This document shows positions 22,740 through 33,691 of a stretch of 64,000 bases of DNA, one piece after another. The DNA comes from Bidens hawaiensis (taxonomy: Eukaryota; Streptophyta; Magnoliopsida; Asterales; Asteraceae). The stretch's first letter is position 1. The number at the start of each line of letters is the position of its first letter. The notes under the pieces are model-generated. The model worked only from the letters and a program-made list of their open reading frames with translations. It ran no database searches and was not told the origin of the DNA. The stretch covers positions 1-64,000 of the forward strand of contig JAIQDT010010038.1 in the NCBI GenBank assembly GCA_021521415.1, written 5' to 3'. The position numbers and the translations under genes are program-made.

Positions 22740-23240
22740 TGAGTTGTTCCGACCCTGACCTGTTTCGACCCTGACCCATTCCGACGCATAACCCATTTCG
22801 ACCCAACCCAACCCATTTGCCACCCCTATGTTTAATGTATATTGACGGGTTAGGCGAGTTGTACCTCTTAAGACACAATTTAAAAAAAATATTCAAAAAT
22901 AATAATTAAAAAATCATAAGTCAAATTATAAATAAAAAACGGAAAAAGTAAAAAAGACAAAAATATTTCATCCGTTATCCTTGTTCAAAAAAATCGACCC
23001 GAAACCCGTTTTGACCCATTCCGACCTTGACCAATTTTGACCCGAACCCGTTATGACCCGAACCTTTTGACCCTGATCCATTCCGAACCGAACCATAACA
23101 ACCCCTTTTTTTAATTAACCCGTTTCGACCCATAACCCGTTCCGACCCATAACCCGTTTTGACCCAACCCAACCCATTTGCCACCCCTATGTTTAATGTA
23201 TATTGACGGGTTATGCGAGTTGTACCTCTTAAGACACAAT
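22740..23240. repeat. GACCC-rich direct repeats, hAT-like ends
   Basis: Two copies of a block ending 'cccatttgccacccctatg' (22811-22829 and 23170-23188) are each followed by the same 60-odd bp (tatattgacgggtta...). TTTGCCACCCCTA is the complement of the TAGGGGTGGCAA terminus common in plant hAT elements. Upstream are tandem CCCGTTTCGACCCATAA-like units. This is probably a nested or duplicated non-autonomous hAT fragment; the left terminus was not found. Confidence 0.4.
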
Positions 23241-23259
23241 TTAAAATTATATGCATAAT

Positions 23260-24260
23260 GGGCCATTAGAGATTTCAAGGCCCAATATGATCCATTAGGA
23301 CATGTATGAGTTGTTTTCGTGTATATGGTCTAATATGACTCCCTATAACACGATATAACCCTTAAATATCTAATGTTACATATCACATGCCATAATAGAC
23401 CACTAAGAGATTTCAAGCTCTAATATGACCCATTAGAACGACAATGTCATGAAAAAGGCTATAATGGGCCACTAACACCAATAAGGCCCAATAAGACCTA
23501 TGATGAAAGTATCACATGTTATCGGCAATTAACATCTAACTATGACTAATGACATTCATATACAACCTTCTTAGAGCAACTATGATGTGATAAAGGCTAT
23601 AATGGGCCACAAACACCAGTTAAGGTCCAATAAGGCCCATTGATGAAAGTAAGACATTTTGTTGGGCGTTAACCAAGTTATACTCACTAAACTCATATTC
23701 AACCCTTTTAGAGCAACTATGATATGATAGAGACTACAATGGGTCACTAACAACAATCAAGGCCCAATACGGCCCATTAATGCAAAGTATGACGACCAAC
23801 TATGCCTATGGCTCACTACACTCAAATACAACCCTCTTGTAGAAACGGGGACATGATAGATGCTATAATGGCCACTAGTACCATTCAAGGCCCACTGATG
23901 AATGTATGACATGTTTTGGGCGTTAACATCTAAGTATGACTAATGATAGTCATATACAAACTTCTTAAAGCAACTATGACGTAACCAAGGGACACTAATA
24001 TCTAACTATGAGTCTATGACTAATGATAGCCAAATAAGGCCTATTGACGAAAGTATGGTGTGTTTCGGGCGCTAACACCTAACCATGACTAATGACACTC
24101 CTATACAACTCTTTTAGAGCAACTGTGACATGATAGACGCTATAATGAGACACTAACACCGATCAAGAACTAGTATGACCCACTAATAAGCGTATGGTTT
24201 ATTATTGGGCGTTAACACTGATTATTACACTCTTATTCAACTCTTTTATAGCAACTATAA
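23260..24260. repeat. Diverged minisatellite, unit about 130-150 bp
   Basis: The phrase ctataatgggccac or a close variant recurs near 23459, 23600, 23734, 23861 and 24139. Each is followed by 'aaggcccaataaggcccat', 'gggcgttaaca' and 'ttagagcaactatga'. Units are well diverged, so the array is old. No coding. Confidence 0.65.
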
Positions 24261-25639
24261 ATATCACTTGTATTTATTTTATATGTTTTTATATTTAAAA
24301 TACAATTTGTTATATTATTTAAGGTTTAATTAGTTGATATATATATATATACACACACACACACACTAACAACTCTTTATTTTAATTAAAAATAAAAATA
24401 TTTAATTCTATTTATTTCTTATTAATTTTACTTCCCTCAAAATTTCAAATTAAATTTACCCCCTCTTTTCTTTAAAAAATTTTGAATTACCCTCTCATTC
24501 TTAAATCTAATTTCAAATTAACCTACTTTTTTTTATATCTCTTCATTACTTCTTATTCTTCTTCTTCTTCATCTCTCTACACCAACCATCTTTCATCTTT
24601 AATTCTCTAACTCACTCAATTTTTAACCAAATCATTTGATTCCGAGCTCTAATCTTATTATTTTTGCGAGAGGAATTCACGTATGGTGTCGGGTTCCATC
24701 AATTCTATCTCGATTTTTGCCGGATTCGTGTTGAGTGTGAAGAACCCTAAGAACCAAGTTTGGGGATTTTCAATTTTAAGTGTTATTTCTTGTTTACATC
24801 TTCTTTTATCGCTAAAAAGGTATGTATTTCACTTGTAATTGAAGCTTAGTAAATCTTCTTTCGTTGCTGACAGATTCGTTTTTGTTTATTTATTGGTATG
24901 TAACTTGATGTTAAACGATGATTATTGAACGATTGTTGATTCTATGATATAGTACTATGAGTCTAGTTTCCAGAAAGGTAAAGTTTGTAATTTTTGGACG
25001 AGTTTTGAATAGTTTTTATAATTTTACAAAAACACTGGTCAAAGCTGATTTGGGGAGTTATATTCTGGTCTGTCTTTCCGACACCATAACTCCCTAATGA
25101 CAAAACCAAACGGGTTGGTTCCAGTTCTGAAAATTAGTATTATGAGCTTTGAAGACAACCCAATTGGTCTTGCACAATTTGGATTAATGAGTTGATAGAA
25201 CCATTAAAAAAGTGTTTGTTGTGCAATCTGCTGAATTGTTGGTACATATCTTTAATGCTTGAATTATTGTGAGTTTTGTATGCATGAGAAAAATATAATA
25301 AAAATTGTTTGAGAAACCTAATTCAAATATTCTACTTTGGTAAATTTTGTAGAATTTATACTGCATCTTTTTATAGTGAATAAAATCAGTTTGTACATGT
25401 TATAATCTGTCTCGTGAACTAAGTAATCATAAGTTAAGTTGTATGATAAATGTTTGGTTGGTTTGCCATGATACGATGTGTGAATACATGTTAGGACTTT
25501 TTAGTACAGTTGTCTAATGTGATTATGCGTGAAGGTCGTTGTGCTATGCGTCGATTCAACTTTTTATTTTTATATATTTCTCTATATATGTATCATATAT
25601 TTTTCTCTCTTTATAGGGTTGGAACACAGAAAAATGGCT
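24261..25639. other. AT-rich CACTA interior, leader-like, no intact gene
   Basis: Contains a TA/CA microsatellite (24335-24366), a CT-rich stretch (24540-24610) and a segment (24875-24935) that repeats the sequence at 20160-20240. Probably decayed untranslated and intronic sequence of the transposase gene; no domain was recognised. Confidence 0.35.
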
Positions 25640-26660
25640 AAAGAAATCCGCGAGCGGGAGAGACAACCGCACGAAAGAGGGTAATGATGAAAGTATATTT
25701 TAGCATACGGGCGGTTCAATAGGTTTTGATGAGCATCGTATCCGCTTGGTAAGCTACTTTTATTTGTAAATTCAATCTTAAAAAATTAGGTCAAAAATTA
25801 TAATTGTTTGTGCTTTAACGTTTATTACGTTACTTCTTATTAGGAAAAAGAACATGGTCGAAAAGTTAAGTGGATTGAAGTATTCTTAGATACCCACCTA
25901 AGCAAAGAAAGCAAGAAAAAGTATTGGGTGGGCGAGCTCAACATTAATAGTCTTGTTGGATTTTATTTTTGTACGGAAAAGTCAGAACATTTGTAAGTTA
26001 TCTTTATCATTTTTCGTTTTGTTATATAATTAGGTATAACATATCAACCAGGGGCGAGCTAATGAAATAGACCGTTTCATATTTCATATACATGTGGTAA
26101 CATAAAAAACTGCTAACACTATAATTTAATATACATGTGGTATACTCATAAACGGATTGGTTCGGTTTATAACTAAAAATTTAAATGAAAATTACATACT
26201 GATTTTGTGGGTGTAATATATAAACGGGTTGGTTCGTGTTCAGGTCCATGAAACCAAACCGGAACCAAACCGTTATTAACGGTTTGGTTTGGTTCGGTTT
26301 AAAAGTTATACGGTTTGGTTTTGGTTTACATAAATTAAAATCGTTACCAACGGTTTGGTTTATAGTTTGACGAAAAACCGCGAAAACCGGACCGTGAACA
26401 CCCCTACTTGGCTTTGAGGTTTCTCCTTACATTAACCCTTTATTAGTTATGATGCTAATATTTTTAACAATTTTAGGTTCAAAAAGTTAGAGCCGAAATG
26501 GAAAAAGAACTAGAAAATGAAAGGAAGTCAAGAAACGAGTTGCAAAAATGAGCAAAGAATGGAACAAATAGAAAAAGAACGTAAGGAAAATGAAGAAAGG
26601 AGGCAAAATCAATCTGATGAGCTTATGAGAAAGTTTGAGGTCGGTAGTAATTAGTAGTAG
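25634..26660 (+). pseudogene. Remnant of a CACTA-associated transposase-like ORF
   Basis: 25846-25975 reads EKEHGRKVKWIEVFLDTHLS and on to a KKYWVGELN block. After about 26470, 'KLEPKWKKN' and then a Lys/Glu-rich coil (KERKENEERRQNQSDELMRKFE) follow. The order 'basic-EVF.dTH' then a C-terminal coil recalls the plant transposase-associated proteins of En/Spm elements (Transposase_24-like). That assignment is from memory of the family and is tentative. Introns seem present (acceptor near 25842, donor after 25993), and stops break the coil. Confidence 0.4.
26130..26405. repeat. GGTTTGGTTCGGTT-rich hAT-like fragment
   Basis: Dense ggtttggtt / aaccaaacc phrases in both orientations end in 'gaccgtgaacacccctac'. 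Its complement GTAGGGGTGTTCACGG is a widespread plant hAT/MITE terminus. It sits inside the CACTA element. Confidence 0.4.
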
Positions 26661-26784
26661 TTTCAAATATTTTGAATTTATAACTTATTAGTGAATGTTT
26701 GGTAATGTAAACCTGTTTTGAATTTATGTTGTTGGGTTTGTTAAACTTATGAAAAAACATGTTTTGAATTTACGCTAATGTGTT

Positions 26785-27815
26785 TAGTTACATTTTTAGC
26801 CACATTGACAATAACCTCCAGTGTCTATATGATATGATTGGCCACACAATACATCACTATGTGTGAAGAAAAGTTTGACATTAGCCACACTTTAAATTAG
26901 GAAAAGCATTATGTGTGACAAACGGTAAGACAATAGCCACACCACAAACTACAAAAGAGTGTTTGACTGGCAAGTTCACATTTTTAGCCACATTGACAAT
27001 AAACTTCAGTGTCTATAAGATATGATTAGCGACACAGTACCTCACTATGTGTGACGAAAAGTTTGACAATAGCCACACTTTAAATTACGAATAGCATTAT
27101 GTGTGACAAACGATAAGACAATGGCCACACCACAAATTACAAAAGAGTTTTTGACTAGCAAGTTCACATTTTTAGCCACATTGACAATAACCGCTAGTGT
27201 CTATATGATATGATTAGCCACACAATACCTCACTATGCGTAACGAAAAGTTTGACAATAGCCACACTTTAAATTAAGAAAAGCATTATGTGTGACAAATG
27301 GTAAGACAATAGCCACACTATAATCTACAATGGAGTGTTTGAGTGGCAAGTAAACATATTTAGCCACTTTTAATGTAATATCCAGTGTCTATATCATATA
27401 ATTAGACGCTCTATTATTAAATTTAAGTGGTCATTTCTTTGTTATATCCAAACGGTATAAGTCACAATGCAAGCTTAACACAACCCTATTGGCCACATTA
27501 TTATAAAATTCATGTGGCTGAAACATTAATTCATGTGGCTCTATATGTGCAATGGTCACTCATAGTAAACAGTCATGTGGCCATTTTCTGCCATTTAGCC
27601 ACACTTATTGGAGAGGCTTCTTGATGGCCAGCAACTAATGCCTGTACCCTTTAGCCACACTTATTACCACATAAGGCCACTAAAAACTGTGTGTGGCCAT
27701 ATCATACCCACGGTGTCGCGACCTTTGACCACATATGACCTGAACAAAATGTGTGTGACTAAAGACCTATGGCCACACTTTTTTCATGTGGCTGAAGGTC
27801 AATTTTCACGTAGTG
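26785..27815. repeat. CACTA right subterminal tandem repeats
   Basis: Four units of about 188 bp start near 26791, 26980, 27168 and 27356 (cacatttttagccacattga). Each holds several GCCACA / TGTGGC motifs. After 27400 the motifs become irregular and inverted up to the right TIR. Any Met-start frames here are repeat artefacts. Confidence 0.75.
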
Positions 27816-27839
27816 CCTAACAAATAAGTAAAATCAAAT

Positions 27840-28115
27840 TCAGAAGCAATACCCCTTCCATATGCGTTAACATCTTACAGAAAGAGCCATTCTCAGAATC
27901 TCTAGCATTATCTGAGGGATCAAACTCGGAGTACACAATAAAATCCAATCATAAAACCAACTAATTTAATCGATTGCAATATTAATGAAACTTACCAGGA
28001 CCAAGACCAGCATCTAGAGAAACTGTGTGAGTGCAATCGAAAAGTCTCAGATACGAGTGAAAAACAGGTGATGGAAGACGACAACAGCTGTAACCGATTG
28101 GGCAGACAACATGAA
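27840..28115 (-). other. Possible exon fragments of a minus-strand host gene
   Basis: On the minus strand a C/T-rich exon-like stretch (28115-27997) ends in a consensus donor (CTG|GTAAGTTT). A second stretch with open frames (about 27940-27850) is followed by a weaker donor. Coding is short and no family is recognised, so it may be 5' UTR. The CACTA and Copia insertions would have cut the gene off immediately downstream. Confidence 0.2.
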
Positions 28116-29042
28116 ATAACCAGAATTTTAAAGTTTTATATAATAATAATAATAAACAAATAAGTAACCTCCAAGATATCTGCCATATAAGTTAGTAAAT
28201 TTCAAATTCTAAGTTTATATATATATATATATATATAATAGTAGTAAAAAGAAGTTTGTTTAGTGAGGGTGATATCTTGTGAACGTGGATATCTTCTATA
28301 CATATTCTTACCTTCGTTTCAAAGAAAACCGATTAAAAATACATGTCGCAAAAACATTAAAAATTCATACAATCACAACTTCCGACTATAGATTTCGACG
28401 AAGGCTCATGTTTCTGGCAAACCAGTATGAACCTAAACTGCAAAACAATACCCTTGATCCACCATCTTCACTCTATAGACAACCCCCACCACCTATAAAC
28501 CACCACGCGACATCACAACGGAACCGACAAACTTCCTTTTTATCACCACCGGTTGTTAAACTTAAACGTAAGGTAAACCCCTTCCTATGTTTTTACCAAT
28601 TTTAACCTTGTTAGTAATATTCGGTCACTTTGTTACGTTTAGAAACCTCACAAACTCAAAACAAATTACCGGCGACGTGCTCCAACGATGAAGTACTCCT
28701 TTTCCGGTGAAGTGTTGAACAAGGTTTATAAATTATTTTCTTATATCATCTTATGAATAATATTGAGTTTAGATGGGTTGACTAATTACAAAACCCCCTG
28801 AACTCATGATGAAGTGTTCGATACTCATTTCCTACACCTTCATATACTTTTAGATCTATAAATCAATTATAAGCTATAAGTAGATATAAACCACATTTCT
28901 TAGCTAATAATCTACCATGGTCTAGTTATTAAATTAATTTATTGAAAATACATACCTTTATATTACCGGTTTGAAGATATGAACCATATTTTTAATAGTA
29001 TTTAATAGAAGAAATAACAATAAATAGAAATACAAAGAGTAT
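28116..29042. other. AT-rich stretch, no supported gene
   Basis: Contains a TA microsatellite (28216-28239). A 108-codon plus-strand frame (28279-28605) is Pro/Asn-rich at its C-terminus, with no domain I know. I do not support it as a gene. Confidence 0.35.
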
Positions 29043-29338
29043 AAGAGGGGAAGGGGCACTCATGGGTATTACCCATGTATTGGTCAATGATGTAATGCCA
29101 CCTCATTTCTACCATTAGCTACCCAAAAACCACAAACTTACATGCAGCACATACCCACAAGTACCCTATAACTTCATTAATTCATTTTAATTTTTAATGG
29201 CCAATAATGAATCAATGTTGTGTGGCAAACCTTTGCCATGAAATGAAGTCATGCACCTTACCCACATGGGATGGGGTGGTGTTGCCATATAGTTTGTAAG
29301 CCATACACCCTACCCATATGGGTGCCCCTTCCCCTCTT
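29043..29338. mobile_element. MITE with 16-bp perfect TIRs
   Basis: AAGAGGGGAAGGGGCA (29043-29058) is exactly inverted at 29323-29338, and inverted similarity goes on inward (catgggta / tacccatatg). About 296 bp, no coding. A clear target duplication was not found, so the superfamily is open. Confidence 0.7.
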
Positions 29339-29757
29339 GACGTAAACTTATATTTCGTTCAATTTCAATAAATAACAATATAATATACACTTATTGTTTG
29401 GATAATCGTAAATTTCATTTTGCAAATTTATAAAATTCTTTTTAAGATATTTTCATTCAAAACACATGCAATAAAATATATGGTTATTAAATACTATGTA
29501 GTTAAAGAACTGTTGACAAGAGGGTCTTTAAAAATGAATTAGTAACATATATATTAGTATGTTTATCCAAAATTAACTACTTAAATCTGAAACAAAACCG
29601 GTGAAACTTCAAATATACTTTTTTAAATCAAATGTAACTTTTATGTAGATAGTTTTGAACATTTATAAACAAGTTAGTATCACTTTGGAATGTTAAAGGA
29701 ACGGATCCCTTACCCCTACTCTTCATTGCTTTCATATTCAATTAATATAAACTCATT

Positions 29758-29798
<41 letters not shown>

Positions 29799-29802
<4 letters not shown>

Positions 29803-30058
29803 GGTTCAAATAAAAAGAAGTAGTTTCCTAGGAATGGTAAGAACCAATAGAATTTTTACATTTGGCATTAAAACCTATAGTGAAAGAATAATTCTAGGAA
29901 ACTATGTCGGTTATAATGATGAAATAGTAATTCTAGGAAACAATGACGGTTTTTGGTAATTTTAAATCTCAACCATTGATTGATATGATCCAATGGCTAT
30001 GATTTATTCTTAGTCTTCCTAGGAAACTACTTGTTTTTAAGTTAACCCTCCCCTATAT
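29799..30058. mobile_element. MITE, GTAGTTTCCTAGGAA family, copy 1
   Basis: The left part 'gggttcaaataaaaagaag' and 'tagtttcctaggaa' is inverted at the right as 'ttcctaggaaacta' and 'gttaaccctcccc'. About 260 bp, placed directly after a 38-bp AT microsatellite (29761-29798). The same family recurs at 30063-30617 and 38832-39046. A right half lies near 34800-34930 and a left-half-like piece at 30615-30770. Confidence 0.7.
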
Positions 30059-30062
30059 AGAA

Positions 30063-30617
30063 AAAGGTTCAAATAAAAAGAAAGAATTTCCTAAGAATGG
30101 TAAGAACCAATAGATTTTTGACAAGTGGTATTTCCCTTACATATTTTATTATTATTATTATTATTAGCTTTTATATTGCGGTTAAACTGTGACCTTTTTA
30201 TTAATATTATTATAATTAGTAGTAGTTTTTTATATAACTGTTAAACTTTGATTTCCTTTTTTGCTTCATACACATGTTCTTAGAGCCGAGGGTCTCTCTG
30301 GAAGCCACCTCTTTATTCCTTTGGATAGAGGTACGGTGTGCCTACATCCCACCCTCCCCAGACCCTACCTATAGCTCTGCTGTCGGTAGGATTTTACTGG
30401 GTATGATTGATTGATTGATTGATTGATGTATTACAACATATCATGAAAGAAGAATTCTAAGAAACTATGTCGGTTATAGTGGTGAAAGAGTAATTATGGA
30501 AACTATGTCGGTTTTTAGTAATTTTAAATCTCAACCATTGATTAACATGATCCAATGGCTATAATTTATTCCTAGTCTTCCTAGGAAACTACTTCTTTTT
30601 AGTATAACCCTCCCCTA
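30063..30617. mobile_element. MITE, same family, copy 2, with a nested SINE
   Basis: Left part 'aggttcaaataaaaagaa' and right part 'cctaggaaactacttc...aaccctcccc' match copy 1. The interior is longer because it carries a SINE-like 3' end (30283-30427) and surrounding AT-rich sequence. Confidence 0.65.
30283..30427 (+). mobile_element. SINE 3' end (Au/TS-like)
   Basis: gccgagggtctctctgg, tacggtgtgcctacatccc and accctccccagacccta, then ttttactgggtatga and a (TTGA)n tail, follow the well-known 3' body of plant Au/TS-type SINEs. The tRNA-like head with A and B boxes is not visible, so it is 5' truncated. Confidence 0.7.
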
Positions 30618-31024
30618 TTGGGTAAGGTTTTTGTAAAAAACAATAGTTTTGTGAGAAGTATAAGAATAAATCTAGACCTTTGGATTTGGACTTCAACGAG
30701 TTGAGATTTATAGTTTCTAAATAACTGAATAGTATTTTATTTTTGTTTATAGTTTTAATTGCTTTAGGGGTAATATGGTCCATGTATTGTTTTTAAATAT
30801 ATACCAAACCGCCATCAGTTATATATCAATTCAATTGAAATCGTGATGATTAACCCTACTATATAGTGTGTGTATATATTTCAAATATAATATTTCCCAG
30901 TATGTGGAAGAGGAACCGAACTTAATCTTCATCACAAAACTATAAATTATTTCAGATACAATATATATCAATTTTTCTATGAAACAATGAATACTTATTA
31001 AATTAAACATAATACTATGGTTAC

Positions 31025-31122
31025 TGAAGGGGTATGCACCCGCCTTAACATCAAGCGGGGCGGGTCAACTCACAAGATATAGACAAGAGGCTTGAAATCA
31101 GGATGTCACGAAGACACGAAGA
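31025..31122 (+). repeat. Truncated 5' LTR of the Tat-like element
   Basis: It matches 33692-33789 apart from a few changes, then leaves the LTR within 'gaagacac'. Just after the break a 29-bp phrase (cacaagatatagacaagac...) repeats an earlier part of the LTR, which looks like filler from a repair event. Confidence 0.8.
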
Positions 31123-31159
31123 CACAACCCACAAGATATAGACAAGACGCTTCAAAATT

Positions 31160-33172
31160 AACCTCCTCATCATCCTCTATAACATGTCTCTTCTCTTGCG
31201 ACTTGGAAAAATCAAAAATAGTCTCACGAGGAGGGCTGCGCGCAGGAGGAGGTGAGGGAGGTCTTGACGCTGTTAGATCAGCGCGTAAAATAGTCTCCTG
31301 CTCCTTAGTGATCCCAATGAGAGGAGATTCAGTACTTGTTGGAGCAGGAGCAGAACTAACGGCGCTAGCGCTAGCAGTGCCACCAGCAGCTTGTGTGCCA
31401 GCTATAATTCCTATTCAAAAACCAACAAGGAGAAATGATTCATGACTTGAACCAAAAGAAAAAATCAGACAATCAAAGCGCAATAAATACCTTGGCGCAC
31501 CGCAGTCCGCGAATTAAACATCGCCATGAAGTCCATTTTCCCCCTTTTCGAGGGTAAAACAGGGGACTTCAAAACAACCTTCGGCGTAGCCTCGGCACCT
31601 TGCTGCGCCTGAGGTTGAGCCACCAACGTTGCCGGCTCTACAAACATTTGAGTGAACAAAGCTTCATTAATGACTATCAGAATAACGCTCATAAAACCAC
31701 AAAAAATAAACAAAGTATACCTGTTGGAGAAGACGAAACAGCAGGCACAGCACCGCTTCCCTTGTCCGCCGCGCGCAGAGACGAGGTGGCGGCACCATAC
31801 CTCATCTGGACGGGAGGACTGCCCACACCTTGAGGCAAAGAAGACGAGGAAAACTTGGAAGTAAAACCCTTGGTTTTCTCAAGTCCCTTCGCCTGAGTAG
31901 GAGGAAGATTCTGGGCAACAGAGGCATCATCTTTTTTCTGTTTTTTACTGGCCCCTGCGCCAGTTTTGTCTTTAGCCTTGCGCTTGAGTTTTTGCGCTTC
32001 AGCTTCTTCCTCCTCCACTTCCTCTTCCACAAGCTCCAACTCATAATTAGCGAGCGCATCTACAATACGCGCAACAGAAATGTTAAAACCAAATTTGGTA
32101 CTCTAAGGGCCTAAGCACAAATACAAAGGCTTACCAGGCGCATCGCTGTAAAAACAAAATTCTAAATCGACAGGGATGAACATATCATCGAAGCGATCAG
32201 GGAAAGCAACTTCCCCAGCGCGCAGCGCGACAGAGCCACCTTCCGTATGCTCGTCATAGGCGGCGTGGATGTATTCCTTGCTTTCTGCATAAAACAAGAC
32301 AAGTGATATCAGCAAAACGAATTATACTCGCGCAAGATTAATGCAATGAACAAACAACCCACCTGAGCCATCAACATAGATGACAGGCTCAGTCCCGCTG
32401 TCAATCCACCTCTTGCTCATGCCAACCCCCACCAACGCTTCCTCGCAAATTTTCCTGGCAGGGGATGGTTCAGCAGATAACTTCTTAACCCACGCGCCAG
32501 ATGGATTCTTAAGAACGTCATCATCCGCGGGCGCGAAAGTAATCGCGCGTAGTCATGCGGATGGGAATCACACCAGCCTTGATATAAAATAATTTTTCAG
32601 CCCAGTCATGAAGGCTTTTGAAGGAAACAGTGCAGCACTTAACCTTCTGACTGCGCGGTGTGAATGAGAACCAAGAATCTTGGATTTTCGGCTTATAAAA
32701 ATATTGAAAGCGCCGAGGGGTGGGCTCCTCGCGCTGAGCTTTGCACATGAACTCAAAATGAGTCATGCGCACTAGTCCGCAGGGATGAACCTGAGATATA
32801 TGAATCCCGTAAAACTGGAGGAGCGCACCTATAAACCTCGTCATTGGAAGACGAAGATTACAGTGGGTGAAAAAAATGAGAGTATAAAGAGATATAGCCG
32901 GCGGGAGGATCCGCCGCCGTTTGCCCGGTCGCCGGGAGCAGACAGCCATACTCAGGGAGAAAACCCTGAGAGGCGACGAGATTATCAAGGTCAGACTGTT
33001 TCAACTTGCAGGGAATCTCATCCCATCTCTTCACCACCTTGTTCTTCCCTCCCTCATCCGACGAGGCCTCGGCAACCCGTTTACCCTTGCCGGTCTTCTT
33101 CAAAGTAGACATAACCACTGATTTTACACGGCCTTTACTAGGGGAAATTGTGGTGTCTGGGTTATCAGACAT
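31160..33172 (-). pseudogene. Antisense additional ORF, putative gypsy-type transposon domain
   Basis: The minus strand starts MSDNPDTTISPSKGR at 33172 and runs through a basic, Ser/Lys-rich N-terminus into 'GCLLPATGQTAADPPAGYISLYSHFF'. It continues after a frame change at about 32870 with 'NLRLPMTRFIGALLQFYGIHISQVHPCGLVRMTHFEFMC' (to about 32735) and 'DSWFSFTPRSQKVKCCTVSFKSLHDWAEKLFYI' (to about 32580). This block order is that of the plant 'putative gypsy type transposon' domain (Pfam Transposase_28, recalled, not searched). Further pieces at 32315-32103, 32039-31689 (Lys/Glu-rich) and 31713-31465 ('DFMAMFNSRTAVRQG') look like exons with introns between them. The 3' part is cut by the deletion. 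The protein's job in these elements is not established. Confidence 0.65.
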
Positions 33173-33679
33173 ACAATTGCGAATCGAACAATATGGTTAC
33201 TTTAAACACGGAAATCTGGAAGCAAAGATAAAGGCTCTTAATCGGAATGTAAATTGAAGAAGCAAAAGCTCTGAAAATGACAATGGAGATGAAGAAAAAA
33301 CGTTCAAAAGGTTTGGTTTTATAGGCCCAGGGGAGAGAAAGAGAAACAAGTAATAATCAGATCTACGCTCACGCGCCCCCACGCGCAGGCGTAGGCCAAC
33401 ATACGCGCGACACGTGTTCCTGACACTGTATGAGGAGACGTGAAAGGCAACTGTAGCACCTCGAGCACGCGAAAGGTCTGACACATAACGTCTCCATCTC
33501 TGATGCATGTCAGCATCAACCAACCACGTGCATTGACGATTCGTTTCAACCAAAGGGATAGAATTTCGCGCAGCGCACATATGAGAAATGAAAAAGAAAA
33601 GACAAACCCTGTTAAAAGAGCAAACTATTAAGTCTAATATCTATCTTACCTCGCTCGCGCGAGACAAGACACACATTAG

Positions 33680-33690
33680 ACTGGGGGGGC
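33680..33690 (+). other. Polypurine tract of the Tat-like element
   Basis: ACTGGGGGGGC immediately precedes the LTR copy at 33692. It shows that the element reads left to right and that its ORF is antisense. Confidence 0.6.
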
Positions 33691-33691
33691 T

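Larger units (their letters stand above)
19382..27815. mobile_element. CACTA (En/Spm-type) DNA transposon with nested insertions
   Basis: The left end CACTACGTGAATATCGAC matches the reverse complement of the right end, CACTACGTGAAAATTGAC, at 16 of 18 positions. The element is flanked by a 3-bp duplication CCT (19379-19381 and 27816-27818), as expected for the superfamily. Both ends carry dense subterminal copies of GCCACA / TGTGGC in both orientations, the usual transposase-binding layout. The interior (about 7 kb) is filled by an LTR-like fragment, hAT-like pieces and a minisatellite. Only a short remnant of a transposase-associated ORF is seen, at 25640-26660. It is non-autonomous as it stands. 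Confidence 0.85.

Noticed and set aside
22975..23256. 93-codon Gly-rich minus-strand frame
   Set aside because: It reads through tandem GACCC-type repeats of a hAT-like fragment.
28279..28605. 108-codon Pro/Asn-rich frame as a gene
   Set aside because: No domain, no supporting context, and it sits in AT-rich TE-dense DNA.
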